From assembly GCA_030601615.1 (NCBI GenBank), contig JAUVTH010000128.1, forward strand, positions 1-5,119: a DNA stretch of 5,119 bases. The letters are read 5' to 3'. This stretch comes from Gemmatimonadota bacterium (GTDB taxonomy: Bacteria > Gemmatimonadota > Gemmatimonadetes > Palauibacterales > Palauibacteraceae). Every line of letters begins with the position of its first letter. The stretch's first letter is position 1. Shown piece after piece: positions 1 to 5,119 of this stretch. The notes beneath the pieces are model-generated. The model was not told the origin of the DNA. It saw only the letters and a program-made list of their open reading frames with translations, and ran no database searches. A program made the translations under genes and the position numbers.

Positions 1-112
1 CCCGGCGGGCATACCGCACTGGTACAGCGCCCTCGAGGGGGAGCCGTTCGAGTTTCTCTGCCTCGTGCCCAACAGGCCCGACCGGATCGAGCTGGTTCCC
101 GAGGGCGACTGA
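1..112 (+). CDS. Cupin-domain protein, C-terminal fragment (5' end outside window)
   Basis: The open frame enters from the left edge (first full codon at position 2) and ends at TGA 110-112, giving 36 residues. They read as the last strands of a cupin beta-barrel: PAGIPHWYSALEGEPFEFLC is the typical cupin motif-2 region, a Pro-Gly-x-Pro-His turn whose His is normally a metal ligand, followed by a Glu-Pro-Phe-Glu-Phe-Leu strand and a Val-Pro exit. The tail rich in Arg, Asp and Glu after it looks like a normal C-terminus. Single-domain cupins of this kind are small (about 100-130 residues) and their substrates vary widely, so no reaction can be assigned. It converges on the outer-membrane protein gene with only 18 bp between the two stop codons. 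The family call rests on one motif, so it is likely but not certain. Confidence 0.72.
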   Translation, partial: PAGIPHWYSALEGEPFEFLCLVPNRPDRIELVPEGD

Positions 113-130
113 TCCCGCGGTCGGGCCAGG

Positions 131-751
131 TCAGAATCCGACGCCGATTCCCAGGGCGATCAGTGGCCCCCCCCCATCGTAGGGTGAGTTCGTGTCCTGG
201 ATGACCTCGTACAGGACCTCGCACAGGAGCCACGAACGGCGCCCGGTCCGCTGCCTGAAGCCCCCTCCCAGGAACAGGACCGGGTCCGTTACACGGTCGC
301 TCTCGCCCGTGAAAATGACGCGGTCGTAATTGCCGGCCCCCCCTTCAGCGTGGGCGTAAACCTGGGGAATGATGCGGTATCTCGTGAACAGACTCCCGGA
401 GACGGCATGGGAAGTGACGGTCTCGGCAAAGCGATCCCGCCACCAGTATTCGTAGCCGAGACGGGCGCCGATCGACCACTGAGGAGTGATCTTGTAGCCG
501 ATCAACGGATACAAGCCGATTCCACTCGTGCGGCCGTAACGCACGTTCACCGATCCGCCCCAGTATATCTCGCCCGCGTCGCTCCACGTGGAACCACCGC
601 GCGGTCTGCGTTGCCCGAACAGGTCAGGTGGGCTGACGAACACCAGCAGGGTCGCGATCGTGACGGAAAGGCCGAAAAGTGAGATCCGGCAGCGTCGAGA
701 TACCCGGCCTCGGATCGGACACATGGATCCGCTGGTCAACTGATCCCTCAC
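131..751 (-). CDS. Small outer-membrane beta-barrel protein (hypothetical)
   Basis: The 206-residue product starts at GTG (751-749), backed by an AGAAGG ribosome-binding site 6 nt upstream; an in-frame ATG at codon 10 has no such site. Residues about 13-47 form a long signal peptide: a basic stretch (RGRVSRRCR), then a hydrophobic core (about 23-39), with cleavage probably near Gln47. The mature part alternates polar and hydrophobic/aromatic residues in short strands (YWGGSVNVRYGR, IGARLGYEYWW, SGSLFTRYRI, VYAHAEGGAG, WLLCEVLYEV, PLIALGIGVGF) separated by polar turns. It ends in Phe, as expected for a BAM-recognised beta-signal. About 160 mature residues fit roughly an eight-stranded barrel of the OmpA/OmpX size class. 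No specific function can be read; a ligand or envelope role is not shown. It is transcribed divergently from thrS. Codons 193-195 are an uninterrupted run of nine G residues (see findings). Confidence 0.82.
   Translation of the reverse strand: MRDQLTSGSMCPIRGRVSRRCRISLFGLSVTIATLLVFVSPPDLFGQRRPRGGSTWSDAGEIYWGGSVNVRYGRTSGIGLYPLIGYKITPQWSIGARLGYEYWWRDRFAETVTSHAVSGSLFTRYRIIPQVYAHAEGGAGNYDRVIFTGESDRVTDPVLFLGGGFRQRTGRRSWLLCEVLYEVIQDTNSPYDGGGPLIALGIGVGF
167..175 (-). repeat. Nine-base G homopolymer in the barrel-protein gene
   Basis: The plus strand shows nine consecutive C residues, read as GGG GGG GGG (Gly193-195) in the minus-strand gene, eleven codons before its stop. It is the longest homopolymer I see in the window; runs of seven occur at 337-343 (same gene), 2231-2237 (thrS) and 3842-3848 (flavoprotein gene). 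Confidence 0.9.
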
Positions 752-841
752 TCTCTACCTTCTTCGCTCGTATTTGCGGTTCGGCATCTGGAAGACGAGG
801 TCGGACCGCCGCCGGTCACTCGAATCATCGACGGGTAAGCG
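752..841. promoter_or_regulatory. Divergent intergenic region between barrel gene and thrS
   Basis: These 90 bp separate two divergently oriented start codons, so they must carry the 5' leaders and probably the promoters of both genes. I cannot pick out a convincing -35/-10 pair for either direction. The plus-strand leader contains a possible small hairpin: GACCG (804-808) pairs with CGGTC (813-817) around a 4-nt loop, flanked by CGAG (796-799) and CTCG (819-822), which could add an outer stem. It ends about 20 nt before the thrS start. No T-box features (specifier stem, conserved T-box sequence, terminator) are present and the leader is too short for one. Confidence 0.5.
758..763 (-). promoter_or_regulatory. 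Ribosome-binding site of the barrel-protein gene
   Basis: On the minus strand AGAAGG lies 6 nt before the GTG at 751-749. This purine-rich Shine-Dalgarno match decides in favour of the GTG start over the internal ATG at 724-722, which is preceded by GCGGATCC with no good match. Confidence 0.6.
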
Positions 842-2782
842 ATGAGCGACTCCATGCTGAGCATATCCCTCCCCGACGGATCTGTTAAGGAACTTCCCAC
901 GGGCGCATCGGCCGCTGACCTGGCAGCCTCGATCGGCCCGGGCCTGGCCCGAGCCGCGGTGGCAGCCAAGGTGGATGGCGAACTGTGGGACCTGAACCGC
1001 CCGCTACCGGACGACTCCACCGTGGCGATCGTGACGCGCGGCGACGACGACCCTGACGCACTGTACGCTCTTCGTCACTCGGCAGCGCACGTCCTGGCTA
1101 CGGCAGTGCGCGACCTGTATCCGGGGGCCGGAATCGGTTTCGGCCCGCCGATCGACAACGGGTTCTACTACGACTTCGACGTGCCCGAGCCATTCACACC
1201 CGAGGACCTCGAGAAGATCGAGGCCCGGATGGCCGAGGTGATGAAGGACGGTTGCGCCTTCGACCGCCGCGAGGTGGACCGGGCCGAAGCTGAAGCCCTG
1301 TTCGCCGACGATCCGCTGAAGCTGGAACGCCTGGCCGAGATTCCGGAGGGCGAGACAATCTCGACGTACACGAACGGGCCGTTCACGGACCTGTGCCGCG
1401 GACCGCACGTGGCGGCGACCGCTGAGATCAAGCACTTCAAGCTGCTTTCCGGGGCGGGCGCGTACTGGCGGGGGGACGAGACGCGCCAGATGCTGCAACG
1501 CATCTACGGAACCGCTTTCTACGACAAGAAAGCCCTGGCAGCGTACCTGACCCAGCTCGAGGAAGCGAAGAAGCGCGATCACCGGAAGCTGGGGCAGGAG
1601 CTCGACCTGTTCAGCTTCCACGAGGAGTTCGGTCCCGGACTGGTGGCCTGGCACCCGAAGGGGGCCCGCATTCAGCTCAACCTCAGGCGCTGGATCGAGG
1701 ACCTGGTCGACAAGCAGGGCTACGAGTTCGTATACACGCCACACGTGACCAGCGAGTCGCTGTTCCGCCGCTCGGGTCACCTGCCGACATATGCCGAGAA
1801 CATGTACCCGAGCATGCAGGAGGAGGAGGGCGGGGAGGCGTTTCGGGTCAAGCCCATGAACTGCCCGGGGCACGCCTTGATCTACGCGGCCCGGCAGCGC
1901 AGCTACCGCGACCTGCCGCTCCGTCTGTCGGAGATCGCCAATGTGTACCGTTACGAGCGTTCGGGTACGCTGCACGGACTACTGCGTGTGCGGATGCTGA
2001 CGATGGATGACGGCCACGTGTTCTGCACTCCGGACCAGGTCGAGGACGAAATCTTCACTTGCATCGACCTGATCGATGAGGTCATGGGCACGCTCGGCCT
2101 GGAGTATCGTCTCGACTTCGCGACCCGGCCTCAGAAGCGGATCGGTGCCGATGAAGTGTGGGACCGGGCGGAGTCTGACTTGAGGCAGGCACTCGATCGC
2201 GTGGACAGACCTTACGGCATCGATGAGGGCGGGGGGGCCTTCTATGGCCCCAAGATCGATATCAAGTTCAAGGACGCGATCGGCAGGGAGTGGCAGGGCG
2301 CAACGATCCAGCTCGACTTCAACCTGCCCGAGAGATTCGATCTCGAGTACATCGGGCCGGACAACAAGCCACATCGTCCGGTCATGATCCACAGGGCCAT
2401 CTTAGGCACGCTGGAACGGTTCACGGGCTTTCTGATCGAGCACTTCGCCGGAGCATTTCCGATCTGGCTGGCGCCGGAACAGGTTCGAGTGCTACCGATC
2501 ACGGACGACCACGCGGCCGGAGCCGGCGAGATCGTCGGGAGTCTCAAGGAGGCCGGGCTCGTGGCGCATCTCGACGTACGCTCCGACACGCTCAACTACC
2601 GAATCCGGGACGGCGAGATGAACAAGATCCCGTACCTGCTGGTGGTAGGGGATCGCGAGCTGGAGGCCGGCACGGTGGCGGTGCGCGCTCGCGGCGCCGA
2701 GAAGAAGCAGGTCGTGATGCCCGTGCAGGAGTTCATCGATCGGGCTACGGACGAAATTCGGACCCGGGCGCTGGCGCCATGA
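842..2782 (+). CDS. thrS: Threonyl-tRNA synthetase (ThrRS)
   Basis: Cytoplasmic class II synthetase that charges tRNA-Thr with threonine using ATP. Its 646 residues match the family (about 640). The order is complete: TGS domain (about 5-65, SISLPDGS), editing domain with RHSAAH (His79, His83) and DLCRGPH (Cys185, His189), catalytic core (about 250-535) and C-terminal anticodon-binding domain (about 540-646). The zinc/threonine site is intact: Cys341 in MNCPGH, His392 in DDGH and His517 in MIHR, spaced almost exactly as in E. coli (334, 385, 511). Motif 2 is RYERSGTLHGLLRVR, His313 in SGH matches the catalytic E. coli His309, and Lys471 lies in YGPKID. An in-frame TAA at 836-838 bars an earlier start. 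ATG 842 is chosen; ATG 854 (codon 5) is also plausible, since the TGS strand begins there, and neither has a strong ribosome-binding site. It is the first gene of a probable three-gene operon. The position of E. coli Gln381 is Met388 here. Confidence 0.98.
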   Translation: MSDSMLSISLPDGSVKELPTGASAADLAASIGPGLARAAVAAKVDGELWDLNRPLPDDSTVAIVTRGDDDPDALYALRHSAAHVLATAVRDLYPGAGIGFGPPIDNGFYYDFDVPEPFTPEDLEKIEARMAEVMKDGCAFDRREVDRAEAEALFADDPLKLERLAEIPEGETISTYTNGPFTDLCRGPHVAATAEIKHFKLLSGAGAYWRGDETRQMLQRIYGTAFYDKKALAAYLTQLEEAKKRDHRKLGQELDLFSFHEEFGPGLVAWHPKGARIQLNLRRWIEDLVDKQGYEFVYTPHVTSESLFRRSGHLPTYAENMYPSMQEEEGGEAFRVKPMNCPGHALIYAARQRSYRDLPLRLSEIANVYRYERSGTLHGLLRVRMLTMDDGHVFCTPDQVEDEIFTCIDLIDEVMGTLGLEYRLDFATRPQKRIGADEVWDRAESDLRQALDRVDRPYGIDEGGGAFYGPKIDIKFKDAIGREWQGATIQLDFNLPERFDLEYIGPDNKPHRPVMIHRAILGTLERFTGFLIEHFAGAFPIWLAPEQVRVLPITDDHAAGAGEIVGSLKEAGLVAHLDVRSDTLNYRIRDGEMNKIPYLLVVGDRELEAGTVAVRARGAEKKQVVMPVQEFIDRATDEIRTRALAP

Positions 2783-2798
2783 GAGCGCCTCTGCGGTC

Positions 2799-3782
2799 AT
2801 GACGCGAGAGGGCGAGGCGGTGGGGCGCCCCTGGTGGAGCCGCCGTTCGTTCACCTGCGCAGCGGTTGCCGGCCTGCTGGGAGCCCGGTTCGCCCCTCTG
2901 CAGGCCTTCGCACGTGAAGACGAGTGGCTCGCTATCATCCTGGGCTCGATCCAGGACGGCGGTCTTCCGCAGGCGGGCTGCTACTCGGAGCGATGTGACC
3001 GGGCCCGCCGTGATCCCCACTATGTGGCGTCTCTCGGCATCCTGGAACCGGTTTCGGGGCGGGCATGGCTCGTCGATGCGAGTCCGGACCTGGTACGGCA
3101 GATGGACCTCTTTCCCGGTCATGCGTTCCGTGCGAGAGCCTCGGAGCGTCGACCTTTCGAGGGCATTCTCCTCACCCACGCGCACATCGGACACTATCTC
3201 GGCCTGGCCCTGTTAGGTCGCGAAGCTCTCGCCATCCAGCCGACCCCGTGCTACTGCAGCTCGCGGATGGCGGAGTTCCTGGCGCGCAACGGCCCGTGGA
3301 GCCTGATGGTCGAGGAAGGTCGTCTCGACCTGCGGGTCCTGGAGCCGGACAGGCCGACTCGGCTTGCCGATGATCTGACCGTGACCGCTCTACTGGTCCC
3401 TCACCGGGACGAGTACAGCGACACCCTGGGCTTCGTGTTCGAGGGGCCCCGCCGATCGCTGCTCTACCTTCCGGACATTGATCGTTGGGAGAACTGGGAC
3501 CGCCGCATCGAGGACGTGGTCGCCGGCGTCGACATAGCGATTATCGACGCCACGTTCTATTCGGCGGCCGAGATCCCGGGACGAGACCGCTCGGAGATCC
3601 CGCATCCGTTGGTGACGGACACGATGGAGAGACTGGGAGATCTCGTGGGGGGTGATCGATCCGTTGTGCTCACCCATCTGAACAACTCCAATCCTGTTCT
3701 CGACCCGGGAAGCCAGGAGCGCGGGCGTGTACTGAAGGCCGGTTTCGAGATCGCCCGGGCCGGGCAGACGTACGGGCTGTGA
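2799..3782 (+). CDS. Tat-exported PqqB-like metallo-beta-lactamase-fold hydrolase
   Basis: The 327 residues start with a Tat signal: SRRSFT (14-19), a hydrophobic core (20-33) and a likely signal-peptidase site after AFA (36-38), so export folded across the inner membrane is inferred. The mature part resembles PqqB: ILGSIQDGGLPQAGC near the N-terminus with a Cys61/Cys66 pair, a metal motif THAHIGH (126-132) and LTHLNNSNPVLD (291-302), like the INNTNP region of PqqB. Further likely ligands are His202 (PHRDEYSDT), Asp226 (YLPDID), His269 (IPHP) and His293. In the canonical HxHxDH motif the Asp is Gly131 here. No PQQ genes are visible, and true PqqB is cytoplasmic, so I assign no substrate and withhold the symbol. 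It lies 16 bp after thrS. ATG 2799 has no clear ribosome-binding site; GTG 2820 (codon 8), 7 nt after GAGAGGG at 2806-2812, is a serious alternative and keeps the Tat motif. Confidence 0.88.
   Translation: MTREGEAVGRPWWSRRSFTCAAVAGLLGARFAPLQAFAREDEWLAIILGSIQDGGLPQAGCYSERCDRARRDPHYVASLGILEPVSGRAWLVDASPDLVRQMDLFPGHAFRARASERRPFEGILLTHAHIGHYLGLALLGREALAIQPTPCYCSSRMAEFLARNGPWSLMVEEGRLDLRVLEPDRPTRLADDLTVTALLVPHRDEYSDTLGFVFEGPRRSLLYLPDIDRWENWDRRIEDVVAGVDIAIIDATFYSAAEIPGRDRSEIPHPLVTDTMERLGDLVGGDRSVVLTHLNNSNPVLDPGSQERGRVLKAGFEIARAGQTYGL
2806..2812 (+). promoter_or_regulatory. Possible ribosome-binding site for a GTG start at 2820
   Basis: GAGAGGG stands 7 nt before the in-frame GTG at 2820-2822, a better arrangement than anything in front of ATG 2799. 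Use of this start would give a 320-residue hydrolase whose signal peptide begins MGRPWWSRRSF, a compact Tat n-region. The alternative ATG start is favoured only by its stop-start overlap with a tiny reading frame that begins at the thrS stop. Confidence 0.35.
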
Positions 3783-4774
3783 GCCACGATCTCCTGAGCA
3801 CCGCGTTAACCCGTGACGCGCATATCGACGTTCCCCTGATCGGGGGGGCGATGTTTCCGTGCGGCAACCCCGAGCTCGTGGCGGCCGTTTCGGAGGCCGG
3901 CGGCATCGGAATAGTGCAGCCCGTATCCCTCACGTACGTCCACGGGCACGAGTTCAGGGCGGGCCTCAGGTACATCCGTCAGCTGACCGACCGGCCCGTC
4001 GGACTCAACGCCCTGATCGAGAAGTCGTCCCGCCGCTACCGTGAACGGATGTCGATCTGGGTCGACGTGGCCCTCGAGGAGGGCATCCGTTTCTTCGTGA
4101 CGTCGCTCGGGAATCCGGCCTGGGTGGTGCAGCGGGCACACGCGGTCGGAGGGGTTGTCTATCACGACGTGACCGAGCTCAAGTGGGCGCAGAAGGCGAT
4201 CGACGGCGGAGTGCACGGTCTGATCGCGGTCAACGACCGGGCGGGCGGCCACGCCGGACCGAACTCGGCGGACGCGTTGCTGGACCAGGTGGGCGACCTG
4301 GGACTTCCGGTCGTGTGCGCAGGTGGAATCGGAACGGAAGACGACTTCGTGCGCGCGTTGAGACTCGGGTACGCAGGAGTACAGATGGGGACGCGATTCA
4401 TCGCCACGGACGAATGCACGGCGAGCGACGCCTACAAGCGAGCGATCATCGCTGCCGGAGAAGAGGACGTGGTGCTCAGCGAGAAGGTGACGGGTGTCCC
4501 ACTCTCGGTCCTGAGGACGCCGTACGTGGAGGCGATGGGTGTGAAGGTCGGACCCGTGGCCCGGCGCCTCCTGCGCGGCCGGCGCACGAAGCACTGGATG
4601 AGATCGTTCTATGCGGTTCGGTCGGGAATCCGGCTGACACGCGCCAACCGCGACCACGCGGGGCGCAGACAGTTCTGGCAAGCGGGTAAGAGCGTCGACG
4701 GCGTGGGCTCGATCGAGCCCGCCGGCGAGATCGTACGACGCTTCGCGGCGGCTGCCAGGGCTGCTAGCTCCTGA
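3779..4774 (+). CDS. Nitronate monooxygenase / 2-nitropropane dioxygenase family flavoprotein
   Basis: The 331-residue product is an FMN-binding TIM-barrel of the NMO/NPD family; characterised members oxidise alkyl nitronates to carbonyl compounds and nitrite with O2. Visible hallmarks are the first strand PLIGGAMFPCGNPELVAAVS (19-38) and GGIGIVQ (41-47), the catalytic-His motif DRAGGHAG (153-160, His158), and the phosphate-binding loops AGGIGTEDDF (181-190) and VQMGTRFIAT (201-210). The length is usual for the family and no signal peptide is seen, so it should be cytoplasmic. FabK enoyl-ACP reductases share this fold and the GGH motif, but the AVNDRAGGHAG context and the C-terminal region fit the NMO-annotated branch better. 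The true substrate is unknown. The start is GTG 3779, overlapping the previous stop as GTGA with no strong ribosome-binding site, which suggests translational coupling. Its 3' end overlaps the opposing phzF-like gene by 11 bp. Confidence 0.9.
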   Translation: MSHDLLSTALTRDAHIDVPLIGGAMFPCGNPELVAAVSEAGGIGIVQPVSLTYVHGHEFRAGLRYIRQLTDRPVGLNALIEKSSRRYRERMSIWVDVALEEGIRFFVTSLGNPAWVVQRAHAVGGVVYHDVTELKWAQKAIDGGVHGLIAVNDRAGGHAGPNSADALLDQVGDLGLPVVCAGGIGTEDDFVRALRLGYAGVQMGTRFIATDECTASDAYKRAIIAAGEEDVVLSEKVTGVPLSVLRTPYVEAMGVKVGPVARRLLRGRRTKHWMRSFYAVRSGIRLTRANRDHAGRRQFWQAGKSVDGVGSIEPAGEIVRRFAAAARAASS

Positions 4775-5119
4775 TCCGCTCCGCCACCAGCTCGCCTTTC
4801 AGTATGGTGACTGCTTTTCCGGCCAGCAGTACCCGGTCCGAGCGCACGCGTACGCCGACCGTCCCCCCACGATCCGATACCTGGCGTCCCACCAGGTCGG
4901 TGGTTCCCAGCTGGTTCGCCCACCAAGGCCCGAGACAGCAGTGCGCCGAGCCGGTCACCGGATCCTCGTCCACTCCGACGGCCGGAGCGAAGAAGCGCGA
5001 TACGAAGGCGACGCCGCTCGCCAGAAGGTCGGGTCCGGCGCGCGCAGTGACCATCACTCCTCTCACGGGAAGCGCTCCCATCTGCTGAAAGTCCGGCCGA
5101 AGGGCCCGGACCGCAGCCG
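4764..5119 (-). CDS. PhzF-family protein (isomerase/epimerase-like), C-terminal part
   Basis: The frame is open from the right edge to the TAG at 4766-4764. It is open upstream of the ATG at 5081 (reading AAVRALRPDFQQ), so that ATG is internal and the gene starts outside the window; about 117 residues are visible. FFAPAVGVDEDPVTGSAHCC is the signature of the second half of the PhzF fold (Asp-Pro-Val-Thr-Gly-Ser-Ala-His-Cys), next to the active-site cleft, followed by a GPWWANQLG helix and a closing strand set (VRVRSDRVLLAGKAVTILKGEL). The catalytic Glu and the N-terminal half lie outside. PhzF itself isomerises a dihydro-hydroxyanthranilate in phenazine synthesis, but most family members (YddE/YHI9 type) sit outside phenazine loci and have unknown substrates, so the symbol is withheld. 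The gene converges on the flavoprotein gene with an 11-bp overlap. Confidence 0.92.
   Translation of the reverse strand, partial: AAVRALRPDFQQMGALPVRGVMVTARAGPDLLASGVAFVSRFFAPAVGVDEDPVTGSAHCCLGPWWANQLGTTDLVGRQVSDRGGTVGVRVRSDRVLLAGKAVTILKGELVAERIRS

Noticed and set aside
114..125. Hairpin CCCG-CGGT-CGGG between the convergent cupin and barrel-gene stops, as a bidirectional terminator
   Set aside because: The stem is only 4 bp and no T-tract follows on either strand; in GC-rich DNA such stems arise often by chance.
796..822. Hairpin in the thrS leader as an autoregulatory or riboswitch element
   Set aside because: A 5-bp stem with a doubtful 4-bp outer stem is weak; it shows no T-box hallmarks and no resemblance I can verify to the E. 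coli thrS operator.
1004..1975. Long minus-strand open frame (323 codons) inside thrS
   Set aside because: It lies antisense to a clearly conserved ThrRS; its product has no recognisable motifs and its length is expected from GC-rich codon bias.
2799..3782. PqqB of a PQQ biosynthesis operon
   Set aside because: There is a Tat signal, the metal motif differs from PqqB, and no pqqA, C, D or E is adjacent.
3806..4681. Long minus-strand open frame (291 codons) inside the flavoprotein gene
   Set aside because: It is the antisense shadow of a conserved NMO gene, with low-complexity Arg/His-rich composition and no start context.
3779..4774. FabK-type enoyl-ACP reductase
   Set aside because: FabK shares the fold and a GGH motif, but the sequence around His158 (NDRAGGHAG) and the absence of fab neighbours favour the NMO-annotated branch.
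4804..5088. Plus-strand open frame antisense to the PhzF-like gene
   Set aside because: The opposite strand carries the PhzF signature DPVTGSAHC; this frame reads as Thr/Pro/Ser-rich sequence typical of an antisense shadow.
4764..5119. Part of a phenazine biosynthesis cluster
   Set aside because: No other phz gene is visible, and PhzF-fold proteins are widespread outside such clusters.

Overview
The window is GC-rich, densely packed bacterial chromosome with no RNA genes, mobile elements, CRISPR or long non-coding stretches. It holds six protein genes, two of them cut by the window edges. A signal-peptide-bearing outer-membrane beta-barrel protein ending in Phe points to a diderm (Gram-negative-type) bacterium. 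High GC, that barrel, a Tat-exported PqqB-like hydrolase and the gene mix would suit Gemmatimonadota or a similar GC-rich phylum, but this placement is an impression and not a demonstrated fact.

Layout: (1) positions 1-112, + strand, the last 36 residues of a cupin-type protein; (2) 131-751, - strand, a small outer-membrane beta-barrel protein convergent with the cupin, carrying a 9-G tract near its 3' end; (3) 752-841, a 90-bp divergent intergenic region; (4) 842-2782, + strand, full-length threonyl-tRNA synthetase (thrS); (5) 2799-3782, + strand, a metallo-beta-lactamase-fold protein of PqqB-like type with a Tat signal; (6) 3779-4774, + strand, a nitronate monooxygenase/2-nitropropane dioxygenase family flavoprotein; (7) 4764-5119, - strand, the C-terminal part of a PhzF-family protein whose 3' end overlaps that of the flavoprotein gene by 11 bp.

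thrS, the hydrolase gene and the flavoprotein gene very probably form one operon: the gaps are 16 bp and a 4-bp GTGA overlap, all on one strand. thrS is not followed by infC-rpmI-rplT, its common partners. The two downstream genes have no evident link to tRNA charging, so their co-transcription with a housekeeping gene is more likely a matter of expression level than of a shared pathway. I see no convincing new multi-gene system. The points most worth a second look are the G9 tract in the barrel gene, where loss of one G would immediately stop translation and remove the C-terminal barrel strand, and the exported PqqB-like hydrolase, whose metal-binding motif has Gly in place of the usual Asp.
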